Below, piece by piece: positions 8,293 through 16,776 of a stretch of DNA of 64,000 bases (within the stretch, counting starts at the first letter, position 1; each line of letters begins with the position of its first letter). Below the pieces are notes generated by a model. That model ran no database searches. It saw only the letters and a program-made list of their open reading frames with translations, and was not told the DNA's origin. A program made the translations under genes and the position numbers. This DNA is from an uncultured Planctomycetia bacterium. Lineage in GTDB: Bacteria > Planctomycetota > UBA1135 > GCA-002686595. The stretch covers positions 33,487 to 97,486 of the forward strand of contig CALFYL010000110.1 in NCBI GenBank assembly GCA_937952135.1, written 5' to 3'.

Positions 8293-9954
8293 ATGAGTGC
8301 AGCACGAATCGAACTGCTCTCGAGCGAAGTCGCGGGCCGCACCGACTTCGCACGCGCCTGCCTGCGCGTGCCGCACTTCCGAGTGCCGCTCGCCCTCGAC
8401 CAGATCCCGTGCGAGCGGGACGACTTCGATCTCGACGATCGCCGCGAGCTCGTCGAGCGCTTGCTCCAGCAAGCCAGCCGCCGCAGCCCGCACGTCGCGG
8501 TGATCGACTCGATCCGCGCGCTCGAGCACCCGCACGCCTGCTGCGTGGTCACCGGACAACAACCCGGCTTGCTCGGCGGCCCGCTCTACTCGCTCTACAA
8601 GGCGCTGCACGCCATCCGCCTCGCGCGCTCGCTCGCGCAGACGCACGAGCGGCCGGTCGTGCCGATCTTCTGGAACCACGCCGACGACCACGACATCGCC
8701 GAAGCGCACCACGCGTGGCTCCTCAACGAGAACCTCGATCTCCAGCGCATCGGCCTCGCGGGTCTCTCCTCCGGCAAGCTTCCGCTCTCGCGCATCGTGT
8801 TCAGCGAGGAGAAGCACCGTTTGTCCGCCGCGCGCGCGACGATCGAGCAAACGCTCGGCCGCGAGCCCCACGCACAGGAAGCGCTCGAGCTCTTCACGCC
8901 GCGCGAAGGCGAGTCGTTCGCGGCCGCGTTCACGCGCGTGCTCGACGAGTTGCTCGGCCACCTGGGGCTCGTGGTGCTCGAACCCGACTGGATCCGCGAA
9001 CCGCTGTCGCGCTCGCTCGCGAGCATCGTCGGCGGCCCGCTCGCGTCGGCGCTCGACGAAGGCGAGGCGAACTTGCGCGCGCTCGGTCTGAAGCCGACGA
9101 TCGAGAGCGCGAGCGCGGCGCTCCTGTTCCACGTGGACGAGCTCGGACGCCATCCGTTGCGCCTCGGCGGCGACGGTTTCCGCTACGACGGCGAGGAAGG
9201 TTCGCGCACGGCGGCGGAGCTCGCCTCCGAGATCGTCACGAAGCCGCTCGAGTGGTCGCCCGGCGCGCTGCTCCGTCCGATCGTGCAGGACACGTGCTTG
9301 CCGAGTGTCGCCTACGTCGGTGGATGGGGCGAGATGAGCTACCTCGCGCAGCTCGGCCCGCTGCGTCGGGCGCTCGGCGCGCCGCTCACCGCCGCGGCGC
9401 CGCGCTGGTCGTGCACGCTGGTCGATCCGCAGACGGACGATGCGGCCGAGCAGCTCGGCGTCACGCTCGGCGAAGCGATCGCGTCGCGCGGCGCCGCGGC
9501 GCAGGTCGGCGTCGAGGAGCCGCCTCCGCCGGTGATCGCGGAGCTTCGCCGCATCGCGGAGCAAGCCGCGAAGGAGCTCAACGCGCAGAAGGACGCGCTC
9601 GCCCAGCTCGACCGCGGCATCGCGATCAACCTGGGCCGCACCGGCTCGCAGATCCGTTCGCTGGTCGACAAGCTCTGCGAGAAGGCCGAGCGCGTGCACG
9701 CGAACCGAGCGGGCCGCGGCAAGCGACTCGTGCGACGCGTGACGAACTCGCTCGCGCCGCGCGGCGAGCTGCAGGAGCGCGTGCTCTCCCTTCCGCCCTT
9801 CGTCGCACGCTTCGGCCGCGCGTGGATCGACGAGCTGTTCGAAGCCATGGGCCCGCTCGAGAGCGGCCACCTGATCGTGCACCTCGGAGAGCCCGTCGTG
9901 CGCGCGAAGGAAGCGAACGAGCAAACGGCCAGCGGTGAAGAGGACGGCGAATGA
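8293..9954 (+). CDS. bshC: Bacillithiol biosynthesis cysteine-adding enzyme BshC
   Basis: Putative last enzyme of bacillithiol synthesis, joining cysteine to GlcN-malate. The 553 residues match the family length. The family hallmarks can be read directly: VVTGQQPGLLGGPLYSLYKA near residue 88, FWNHADDHDIAE near 130, RPIVQDTCLPSVAYVGGWGE near 330, and a coiled-coil segment between about 420 and 470. The start is the ATG at 8293. The TGA stop overlaps the ATG of bshB1 by four bases (ATGA), so the two are translationally coupled. The other pathway genes follow within 3.3 kb. Confidence 0.92.
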   Translation: MSAARIELLSSEVAGRTDFARACLRVPHFRVPLALDQIPCERDDFDLDDRRELVERLLQQASRRSPHVAVIDSIRALEHPHACCVVTGQQPGLLGGPLYSLYKALHAIRLARSLAQTHERPVVPIFWNHADDHDIAEAHHAWLLNENLDLQRIGLAGLSSGKLPLSRIVFSEEKHRLSAARATIEQTLGREPHAQEALELFTPREGESFAAAFTRVLDELLGHLGLVVLEPDWIREPLSRSLASIVGGPLASALDEGEANLRALGLKPTIESASAALLFHVDELGRHPLRLGGDGFRYDGEEGSRTAAELASEIVTKPLEWSPGALLRPIVQDTCLPSVAYVGGWGEMSYLAQLGPLRRALGAPLTAAAPRWSCTLVDPQTDDAAEQLGVTLGEAIASRGAAAQVGVEEPPPPVIAELRRIAEQAAKELNAQKDALAQLDRGIAINLGRTGSQIRSLVDKLCEKAERVHANRAGRGKRLVRRVTNSLAPRGELQERVLSLPPFVARFGRAWIDELFEAMGPLESGHLIVHLGEPVVRAKEANEQTASGEEDGE

Positions 9955-10664
9955 AGCTCGATGCGCTCGTGGTCGCGGCCCACCCCGACGACGCGGAGAT
10001 CTGCGTCGGCGGGTCGATCCTCAAGCTGGTCGATGCGGGACTGCGCGTCGGCATCGTCGACGTGACGCGCGGCGAAATGGGAACGCGCGGGTCGCGCGAG
10101 GAGCGCGACGCGGAGACCGCGGCGGCGAACCAGCTCATGCGCCTGAGCGTGCGGCGCAACCTCGAGCAACCCGACGGCCGCGTGCAAGTGACGGTCGAGG
10201 CGCGCGAGGCGCTGGCCCGCATGCTGCGCGACCACCAGCCCGAGATCGTGCTCGCGCAGCACACCGACGACCTCCACCCAGACCACATGGCGACGGGCCG
10301 GCTCGCCCGCGAGGCCTGGTACCTCGCGGGGCTCGCGCGGCTCGCGCAGCTCGACGGCGGCCCGGCCGCAACGCGACCCAAACGCCTCTACCACTTCATG
10401 GGCCACGTGCCCTTCGACCCGACGCTCGTGGTCGACATCGGGCCGGTCTGGGAGCGCAAGGTCGCGCTCGTGCGCTGCTACGCGAGCCAACTCGCGCCCG
10501 CCGGGGACGGCGACCGCGGCCAACATTTCCTGTTCGGCGCCGACATCCTCTCGCGCATGGAAACGCGGGCCCGTTTCTTTGGCGAGCGCATCGGCGCGCG
10601 CGTCGGCGAGCCGCTGCTCTCGCTCGGACCTCATCCGATCGGCGACATCCAACGCCTGTTCTGA
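9951..10664 (+). CDS. bshB1: Bacillithiol biosynthesis deacetylase BshB1 (LmbE family)
   Basis: Zinc-dependent de-N-acetylase that converts GlcNAc-malate to GlcN-malate in bacillithiol synthesis. The LmbE/PIG-L zinc motif AHPDDAE is at residues 10-16 and the second ligand motif HPDH at 109-112. TRGEMGTRG and the C-terminal YASQ and HFLFGADI stretches match the BshB1 subgroup rather than mycothiol MshB. The 237-residue length is normal. It overlaps bshC by four bases and is followed 41 bases later by parA, apparently in the same transcription unit. Confidence 0.92.
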   Translation: MKLDALVVAAHPDDAEICVGGSILKLVDAGLRVGIVDVTRGEMGTRGSREERDAETAAANQLMRLSVRRNLEQPDGRVQVTVEAREALARMLRDHQPEIVLAQHTDDLHPDHMATGRLAREAWYLAGLARLAQLDGGPAATRPKRLYHFMGHVPFDPTLVVDIGPVWERKVALVRCYASQLAPAGDGDRGQHFLFGADILSRMETRARFFGERIGARVGEPLLSLGPHPIGDIQRLF

Positions 10665-10705
10665 CCCCGCGTTCGCGGCGCGCGAGCGTAGAATCCCGGC
10701 CGAAC

Positions 10706-12007
10706 ATGCGGCGCATCGCACTGATCAATCAAAAGGGCGGGGTCGGCAAGACCACCTCGACCGTCAACCTCGGCGCCGCGCTGGCGCGCGAAGGGCGCCG
10801 CGTGGTGGTGGTCGACCTCGACCCGCAGGCGAACCTCTCGCTGCACCTCGACGTGCAACTGCGCAGCGGCGAGCCGTCGACCTACACGCTGCTCCTCGGG
10901 GACGGCGCAGTCGAGGCGACGCTGCGCGAGACCAAGACCCCTGGGTTGAAGCTGCTGCCCTCGTGCATCGACTTGAGCGGCGCGGAGCTCGAGCTGTCGA
11001 ACGCCTTCGGGCGCGAGATGATCCTGCGGGACGCCCTCGAGCAGTGGGAAGAGCGCCACCGCAAAGCGCACGGCGAGGCGCCCGCGGACTACGTGCTGCT
11101 CGACTGCCCGCCGAGCCTCGGACTGCTGTCGGTCAACGGTCTGGTCGCCGCGCAGGAGGCGATCATCGTGGTGCAGACCGAATTCTTCGCGTTGCAGGGC
11201 ATGACCAAGCTCGTCGACGTGGTGCAGCTCCTGCGCCGGCGCTTGAATCCATCGCTCGAGATCAGCGCCATCCTGCCGTGCCTGTACGACAACCGCACCA
11301 AGCTGGCGCGCGAGGTCCTGGGTGAGCTGCGCGCGCACTTCGCGGGCCGCGTCTTCTCGCGGGCGATCGCGAAGAACGTGAAGCTCGCCGAGGCGCCGAG
11401 CTACGGGAAGACGATCTTCGAGTACGCGCCCGAGTCGAGCGGCTCCTCCGACTACCGCGAGGTCGCGCGCGAGTTGATCGCGATGGAGAGCCGCGACAGC
11501 GACCTGGTGGCGCGCTACGGCGAGCCGGTGAAGCCGACGGCGATCGTCTCGGGCGCCGCGGAGGAAGCTGTCGTGACGCTCAAGCCCGCGCGGGCGCCGC
11601 GGGTGAAGAAATCGGCGCCTGTCGAGGCGCCCGCTGCCGTGCCTGCGGACGAGCTGGGGGACGAGACGGTCAACGCGAGCGCCGAGGCCGCCGAACCGAC
11701 GGCGAGCCCGCTGCGAGACGACCCCAAGACCGCGTCGAACGCTCCTTCGAGCTCGAAAACGGCCACTCCCGAGGCGGAAAGCGCCGTCCTGCGAGCCAAG
11801 GACGCTTCCGCGGCGCGCGCGGTGGTGAGCACGTCCGTCGACTTGGATCGGTCCGTCGACCTGGATTCGCGCGAAACGGAAGCGGCCCGAGCGCACTCCA
11901 ACGGCTCGCGAGCCAGCGGCCCCCAGGCCGGCTCGGACGCGGCGCTCGACGAATTGCCGGAGCTTCCGCCGGACGCGGAGCTCCTGCCGCGCTTCGCCGA
12001 CTCCTGA
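10706..12007 (+). CDS. parA: ParA/Soj-family chromosome partition ATPase with a long C-terminal tail
   Basis: Walker-type ATPase of the ParA/Soj group, which positions replication origins with ParB. The deviant Walker A motif KGGVGKTT is at residues 10-17, followed by VVVVDLDPQAN, the VLLDCPPSLG switch II region and NVKLAEAPSYGKTIFEY near 225-240. The ParA core ends at about residue 262. A further 170 or so residues are rich in Ala, Ser, Glu and Asp and look disordered; ordinary ParA is about 260 residues. No parB and no parS-like site was seen in the window. The gene lies between bshB1 and bshA and 2.9 kb upstream of dnaA, consistent with an origin-proximal par gene. Confidence 0.85.
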   Translation: MRRIALINQKGGVGKTTSTVNLGAALAREGRRVVVVDLDPQANLSLHLDVQLRSGEPSTYTLLLGDGAVEATLRETKTPGLKLLPSCIDLSGAELELSNAFGREMILRDALEQWEERHRKAHGEAPADYVLLDCPPSLGLLSVNGLVAAQEAIIVVQTEFFALQGMTKLVDVVQLLRRRLNPSLEISAILPCLYDNRTKLAREVLGELRAHFAGRVFSRAIAKNVKLAEAPSYGKTIFEYAPESSGSSDYREVARELIAMESRDSDLVARYGEPVKPTAIVSGAAEEAVVTLKPARAPRVKKSAPVEAPAAVPADELGDETVNASAEAAEPTASPLRDDPKTASNAPSSSKTATPEAESAVLRAKDASAARAVVSTSVDLDRSVDLDSRETEAARAHSNGSRASGPQAGSDAALDELPELPPDAELLPRFADS

Positions 12008-12048
12008 CCGGCGCCCAACCCTCCGCTTCCAGCATCGAACGACGAGCC

Positions 12049-13218
12049 TTGGCCGATTCCCTGCGCATCGGAGTGTTGTGCCATCCGACCTACGGCGGGT
12101 CGGGAGTGGTGGCGAGCGAGCTGGCGCTGTCGCTGGCCGAGATCGGCCACGAGGTCCACTTGTTCTCGCACGAGGTCCCGCCGCGGCTCGCGCGCTCGCC
12201 CGGCCGCGTGCTCATGCACCGCGCGCAAGGCGTTCCTTATCCGCTGTTCCACTCGACGCCGCACGACCTCGCGATCACCTCCGCGGTCCTCGACGTCCAC
12301 CGCGCCAGCGGCCTCGACATCCTCCACGCCCACTACGCGCTCCCGCACGCGGTGTCGGCCTACCTCGCGCGCGCGGCGGCGCTGAGCGACGACCCGGCGC
12401 GGGCCCCGCGCGTCGTGACGACCCTCCACGGCACCGACATCACCCTCGTCGGCAACGATCCGTCCTACGCGCCGCTCACGCAGTTCGTGATCCGCGCGAG
12501 CGACGGCGTGACGGCCGTGTCGCACTGGCTGGCGCGCGAGACGAAGGAGAAGTTCGCCTTCGGCGGCGACCGCGCCTGCTCGGTCGAGGTGATCCACAAC
12601 TTCGTCGACACGGCCTGGTTCTCGCCCGAGGCCGGCGGCTCGCGGCATCCCTGCTCGCTCCAGAGCGGCCCGACGGCGGTGCACGTGAGCAACTTCCGGC
12701 CGGTGAAGCGCACGCCGTGGCTCGTGCGCGCCTTCGCGATGGCGATCGGGGAGCGGCCGGCGAACCTGCTGCTCGTCGGCGACGGGCCGGACCTTCCGGC
12801 GTGCCGCGAGCTCGCGCGCGAGCTCGGACTCGGCGCCCGCGTGACCTTCCTCGGGGAACGCGACGCCCTGCCGGAGCTGCTGGCGCCGGCCTGCGTGTTC
12901 GCGCTGACGAGCTCGTCCGAATCCTTCGGCCTCTCGGCGCTCGAGGCCATGTCGTGCGGCACCCCGGTCGTCGCCACCCAGGCCGGCGGCGTCGCTGAAG
13001 TGGTCGAGCACGGGGTGAGCGGCCTCCTGAGCGGCATCGACGACCTCCAAGGCTTCGCGGCGAACCTCGCGGCGCTGCTCTTCGACCCCGCGCGCGCCCA
13101 GGCCATGGGCCGGGTCGCGCGCCAGCAGGCGGTCGAGCGCTTCTCACGCGAGCGGATCGTCGAGCGCTACGTCGAGCTCTACCGGCGCGTGATGGCCCGG
13201 CCCCCGCACCGGGCCTGA
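12049..13218 (+). CDS. bshA: Bacillithiol biosynthesis glycosyltransferase BshA
   Basis: GT4-family glycosyltransferase that starts bacillithiol synthesis by making GlcNAc-malate from UDP-GlcNAc and malate. Diagnostic stretches are GVLCHPTYGGSGVVASELA at the N-terminus, LHAHYALPHA, TTLHGTDITLVG, VIHNFVDT, HVSNFRPVKR and the donor-site SSSESFGLSALEAMSCG. The length of 389 residues is usual. The start appears to be TTG at 12049; a nearby in-frame ATG is lacking. The neighbours bshC and bshB1 support BshA rather than mycothiol MshA. It is followed 30 bases later by a cysteine desulfurase, which may relate to sulfur or thiol metabolism. Confidence 0.9.
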   Translation: MADSLRIGVLCHPTYGGSGVVASELALSLAEIGHEVHLFSHEVPPRLARSPGRVLMHRAQGVPYPLFHSTPHDLAITSAVLDVHRASGLDILHAHYALPHAVSAYLARAAALSDDPARAPRVVTTLHGTDITLVGNDPSYAPLTQFVIRASDGVTAVSHWLARETKEKFAFGGDRACSVEVIHNFVDTAWFSPEAGGSRHPCSLQSGPTAVHVSNFRPVKRTPWLVRAFAMAIGERPANLLLVGDGPDLPACRELARELGLGARVTFLGERDALPELLAPACVFALTSSSESFGLSALEAMSCGTPVVATQAGGVAEVVEHGVSGLLSGIDDLQGFAANLAALLFDPARAQAMGRVARQQAVERFSRERIVERYVELYRRVMARPPHRA

Positions 13219-13248
13219 GGCGTCGAAGCCCCACGGAAGGGATCTCAA

Positions 13249-14427
13249 GTGGAGCGCATCTACCTCGACCACAACGCAACGACCCCGCTGCGAGCGGAGG
13301 TGCGGGCGGCCTGGCTCACGGCCCTCGAGCAGCTCCGCGGCAACCCCTCGAGCCTCCACGCAGCCGGCCGGGCCGCGCGGCAGATGCTCGACGAGGCTCG
13401 CGAGCGAACGGCGGCGGCGCTGGCGGTGCACGAGGACGAAGTCGTCTTCACCTCCGGCGGCACCGAGTCGAACAACCTCGCGCTGCTCGGCGCCCTGCGC
13501 GCGCGCGGGCCGGGGTTCGGGCTCGCGACCACCGCCATCGAGCACTCGTCGGTGCTCGGCCCGGCGCGCGAGCTCGAGAGCGAAGGCCGGCCGCTGTGGA
13601 TCGTCGGCGTCGACCGCGAAGCGCGCGTCGACGTCGCCGAGCTGCTCGCGGCCGCGGCGGACCCGCGCTGCGCGCTCGTGTCGGTGATGGCGGCGAACAA
13701 CGAGATCGGCGTGTGCCCTCCGCTCGACGAAGTGGGGGACGCGCTCCAGCGCTCCGCGAGGCGTCCACTGCTTCACGTCGACGCCGTGCAAGCGCTCGGC
13801 CGCGTCGAGCTGCGCCTGCGCGAACGCGGCGTCGACCTCGCGTCGTTCTCCGCGCACAAGCTCGGCGGACCCGTCGGCGTCGGCGTGCTCTACCGGCGCC
13901 AGGGCGTCGCGCTGAAGCCGCTCATGTTCGGCGGAGAGCAGGAAAACAGCCTCCGACCGGGCACGGAGAACGTTGCGGGCATCGTCGCGGCCAGCGTGGC
14001 GATCGAGCTCGCCGCACACGAGCGCGCCGCGAACGCCGCGCACCTGCGCAAACTCGCGCGCGACCTTTGGGGAGAACTCAGTCACCAGTTGAGCCGCCTC
14101 GCCTTGCTCGGTCCGCCGCTCGACGACGACGCGCGACTGCCGGGAACGCTCAACGTGCTCGCGCGCGGCGAGGACGGCAAGGTGCTCGTGATGCGCCTCG
14201 ACCTCGAAGGAATCGAGTGCAGCGCGGGCTCCGCGTGTGCGAGCGGTTCGATCGAACCGAGCCACGTGTTGCGCGCGCTCGGACTCGACGACGACGACGC
14301 GCGCGCGGGCTTGCGGCTCTCCATCGGTCGCGACAGCACGTGGAAAGAGCTTCGACAAGCTGTGGATATCCTGGGGAGAACCTTGGGGCGAGCGAACGCA
14401 AACTCCGGCGACGCCGTGGGTTTGTGA
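13249..14427 (+). CDS. Cysteine desulfurase (NifS/IscS family)
   Basis: PLP enzyme that takes sulfur from cysteine for Fe-S clusters or thio-modification. The N-terminus IYLDHNATTPL, the FTSGGTESNN loop, and the PLP lysine K204 in SAHKLGGP are clear. The sulfur-carrying loop is CSAGSAC, with C330 the likely active cysteine. The 392-residue length fits the NifS/IscS/CsdA types; I cannot choose between them. The GTG start has GGAAGGGA just upstream (13236-13243). No iscU or sufE is adjacent. Its position right after bshA could link cysteine and low-molecular-weight thiol metabolism, but that is inference. Confidence 0.9.
   Translation: MERIYLDHNATTPLRAEVRAAWLTALEQLRGNPSSLHAAGRAARQMLDEARERTAAALAVHEDEVVFTSGGTESNNLALLGALRARGPGFGLATTAIEHSSVLGPARELESEGRPLWIVGVDREARVDVAELLAAAADPRCALVSVMAANNEIGVCPPLDEVGDALQRSARRPLLHVDAVQALGRVELRLRERGVDLASFSAHKLGGPVGVGVLYRRQGVALKPLMFGGEQENSLRPGTENVAGIVAASVAIELAAHERAANAAHLRKLARDLWGELSHQLSRLALLGPPLDDDARLPGTLNVLARGEDGKVLVMRLDLEGIECSAGSACASGSIEPSHVLRALGLDDDDARAGLRLSIGRDSTWKELRQAVDILGRTLGRANANSGDAVGL
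14361..14369 (-). promoter_or_regulatory. Candidate DnaA box (one mismatch)
   Basis: On the minus strand this reads ATATCCACA, which differs by one base from the TTATCCACA consensus. It lies inside the 3' end of the cysteine desulfurase gene, about 520 bases before the dnaA start. Isolated boxes occur by chance, so it supports a nearby origin only together with the gene context. Confidence 0.35.
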
Positions 14428-14456
14428 AGTGCTGTTCAAGAGTCGCGGGATGCGTG

Positions 14457-14485
14457 TTGACAGGGCAGGGGGTCGCGCTTGGAAT
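14457..14485 (+). promoter_or_regulatory. Candidate sigma-70 promoter for dnaA
   Basis: A perfect TTGACA -35 element (14457-14462), a spacer of exactly 17 bases, and TGGAAT (14480-14485, four of six matches to TATAAT). It points toward dnaA, whose proposed start is about 400 bases downstream. Confidence 0.5.
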
Positions 14486-14662
14486 GCCGCCTCGCTTTCG
14501 AGCCCCGCCCCGCCGACCCAGGCGCCTTCGGCGGACCCCAAATCCAAGCCTCCGCGGGCATCGCCACGATGCCGCACCGACGAAGCTACCCAGCCCGATC
14601 GATGCCCGCCCCAGCTGAATTCGGGTCTCCATTGAGGGTCACTTGGTCACCAAATGCGGTCT

Positions 14663-14687
14663 CACACGCTTGTTCCCGGAGCGTGTG
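14663..14687. other. Perfect 8-bp stem-loop in the dnaA leader
   Basis: CACACGCT and AGCGTGTG form an 8-bp stem with a 9-base loop. There is no following T-run, so it is as likely a leader-RNA structure or protein-binding site as a terminator for the desulfurase gene. Confidence 0.4.
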
Positions 14688-14886
14688 CGGAAGGCCTCGT
14701 CGGCGAGCGCAGCGCCACCGGACGCAGCGCTCTCGCGTCGGACGCGGGAGCTCCGCCCCGATGGCGAGCCAAGTGGCGAGACCGCCGCGGCGCGTTGGAC
14801 GGGAGCGAGGGACCGGGCGACCTCAGTCCGGACGAGAACCACGAGCAGCAACGGGCCGGTCGAGACGCCCAGCGGAACGAGACACC

Positions 14887-16776
14887 ATGCAATCCGATCG
14901 AGTCGACAGCGGTGAGTACGCAGGCACGGCCCGCGTTCCTGGCGCTGCACGCGCGCCCGCTTCGACCCTTCCGACGCGCGAGCCCCACGTCTACAGCGAC
15001 AGCCGCATGGAGCGCGTGCGCAGCCAGCTCGAGGGCGCGCACATCGACACCGCTCGGCGCCTCGCCGCGCCGCTCGAGCTTGGCGAGCGCTCCGCGAGCG
15101 ACTCCGTTCTGGCGCCCGCCGGCGCGAACGACAACGTGACCGGTGACGCGAACCGCGATGCGGACGGCGACGTGAGCGCCGACGCGGGCACGGGCGAACT
15201 CACGAACGACGACACGGACCCGCTCGCGGGCGCCGAGACGAGCACGGACGCCGGCGCGCCGACGGGCGACGCATCGACGCCGCTCGCCGACGTGTGGGCC
15301 TCGATCCAGGGCGCGCTGCGCCGCCGCATCCGCCGCGAGCAGTTCGAGACCTGGTTCCGGCGCGCCGACCTGCGCCGCGCGGACCGCGACGGCGTGCAGA
15401 TCGCCGTACAGAACACCTTCGCGGCCGACTGGCTGCGCACGAACTACCGCTCGTCCCTCGAACAGGCGGTGCAGGACGCGCTCGGCTACGCCTGCCCGGT
15501 GGAGCTCGTCGTCGACGCGGAGCTCACGATCGTCTCGCGCGCCCCGCAAGCTCGCAGCGGCGAAGCCGGCGACACGGCGACGCAGGGACCTTCCAGCACG
15601 GCCCTCGCGACGACCCAGGCGGCGAACGACGCGGTGCAGGGGCGCGCGAGCGGCGGGGACGCAAGCCGCGGCGCTCTTTCGTCGCAAGCTCGCCCCACGC
15701 TCGACACGACGCGCTGGAACGTCTCGAACGCCGACAGCGGGCTGATGTGGAGCTCGGACGTCACCCTCAACCCCAACTACCGCTTCGACAACTTCGTGGT
15801 CGGACCGTGCAACCGCTTCGCCTACGCGGCGGCGGTGGGGGCCTCCGAGTCGCCGGGCAAGTCCTACAACCCGTTTTTCCTGCACGGAAGCGTGGGTTTG
15901 GGCAAGACGCACCTGCTGCAGTCGCTGTGCTACTCGCTGCTGGACCGCATGCCCGGCGTGCGCATCCTGTACCTGTCCTGCGAGACCTTCATCAACCACT
16001 TCATCAGCGCGCTCGAGAACGGCGATCTGCACAAGTTCCGCACCAAATACCGGAACGTCGACGTGCTGGTGGTGGACGACATCCACCTGCTCGCGAACAA
16101 GGAGCGCACCCAGGAGGAGTTCTTCCACACCTTCAACACGCTCTACAACGCGAACAAGCAGATCGTGTTGTCGTCGGACTCGCCGCCCAAGGAGATCCCG
16201 ACGCTCCAGGAGCGGCTGGTGTCGCGCTTCAAGTGGGGCCTAGTCACGGAGATCGAGACGCCCTGCTACGAGACGCGCATGGCGATCTTGAAGCGCAAGA
16301 GCCGCGAGCGCGGCCACGAGCTCCCCGAACAGGTCGCGCAACTGCTCGCCGAGCACATCGACTCGAACATCCGCGAGCTCGAGGGTGCGGTGAACCGGCT
16401 CATCAGCTACGCGGGACTCAACAACCAGGAGATCACGCCCGAGCTCGTGCGACGACTGCTGCGCGACATCTTCACGCAGCCGAAGGGCCAGCCGACGATG
16501 GACGACGTGTTGCGCGTCGTGACCACGCACTTCCAGGTCAAGGTCACCGAGCTGCAGTCGCGCCGGCGCACCAAGGCGATCGCCTTCCCGCGCCAGGTGG
16601 CGATGTTCCTCGCCCGCTCGATCACGCGCCATTCGCTCGAGGAAGTCGGCGGCTTCTTCGGCGGCCGCGACCACACGACCGTGCTCTACGCGGTCGAGCA
16701 GATCGACAAGCAGATGCGCGCCGACGAACGCTTCCGCGGCGCCGTGCAGGGCATGCTCGCGCAACTGCAGCGCTGA
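14887..16776 (+). CDS. dnaA: Chromosomal replication initiator DnaA with an N-terminal extension
   Basis: AAA+ initiator that binds DnaA boxes and melts the origin. From the ATG at 14887 it has 629 residues, well above the usual 450 or so. Residues 1-132 are a low-complexity, Ala/Asp/Thr-rich extension. Domain I begins near 133 (DVWASIQGALRRRI), a variable domain II follows, and domain III has Walker A GSVGLGKT (about 334-341) and Walker B VLVVDDIH (about 393-400). Domain IV carries the DNA-binding signature GGRDHTTVLYA. The frame is open back to 14479 and an internal ATG at 15007 is possible, so the start is uncertain. dnaN, dciA and gyrB follow, the classical origin cluster. Confidence 0.92.
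   Translation: MQSDRVDSGEYAGTARVPGAARAPASTLPTREPHVYSDSRMERVRSQLEGAHIDTARRLAAPLELGERSASDSVLAPAGANDNVTGDANRDADGDVSADAGTGELTNDDTDPLAGAETSTDAGAPTGDASTPLADVWASIQGALRRRIRREQFETWFRRADLRRADRDGVQIAVQNTFAADWLRTNYRSSLEQAVQDALGYACPVELVVDAELTIVSRAPQARSGEAGDTATQGPSSTALATTQAANDAVQGRASGGDASRGALSSQARPTLDTTRWNVSNADSGLMWSSDVTLNPNYRFDNFVVGPCNRFAYAAAVGASESPGKSYNPFFLHGSVGLGKTHLLQSLCYSLLDRMPGVRILYLSCETFINHFISALENGDLHKFRTKYRNVDVLVVDDIHLLANKERTQEEFFHTFNTLYNANKQIVLSSDSPPKEIPTLQERLVSRFKWGLVTEIETPCYETRMAILKRKSRERGHELPEQVAQLLAEHIDSNIRELEGAVNRLISYAGLNNQEITPELVRRLLRDIFTQPKGQPTMDDVLRVVTTHFQVKVTELQSRRRTKAIAFPRQVAMFLARSITRHSLEEVGGFFGGRDHTTVLYAVEQIDKQMRADERFRGAVQGMLAQLQR

Larger units (their letters stand above)
14428..14886. 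other. dnaA upstream region
   Basis: 459 bases without a convincing gene, although the dnaA frame remains open through most of it. It contains a sigma-70-like promoter (14457-14485), the direct repeat GGTCAC (two copies around 14638-14651) and a perfect hairpin with arms CACACGCT (14663-14670) and AGCGTGTG (14680-14687) around a 9-base loop. I read it as the regulatory leader of dnaA and a possible part of the origin. Confidence 0.45.

Noticed and set aside
10706..12007. MinD or a plasmid ParA
   Set aside because: No membrane-targeting helix at the end, and the origin-proximal place and NVKLAEAPSYG motif match chromosomal Soj/ParA.
12049..13218. Mycothiol MshA instead of BshA
   Set aside because: The neighbours are BshC and a BshB1-type deacetylase, and HPTYGGSGVVASELA is the BshA form of the N-terminus.
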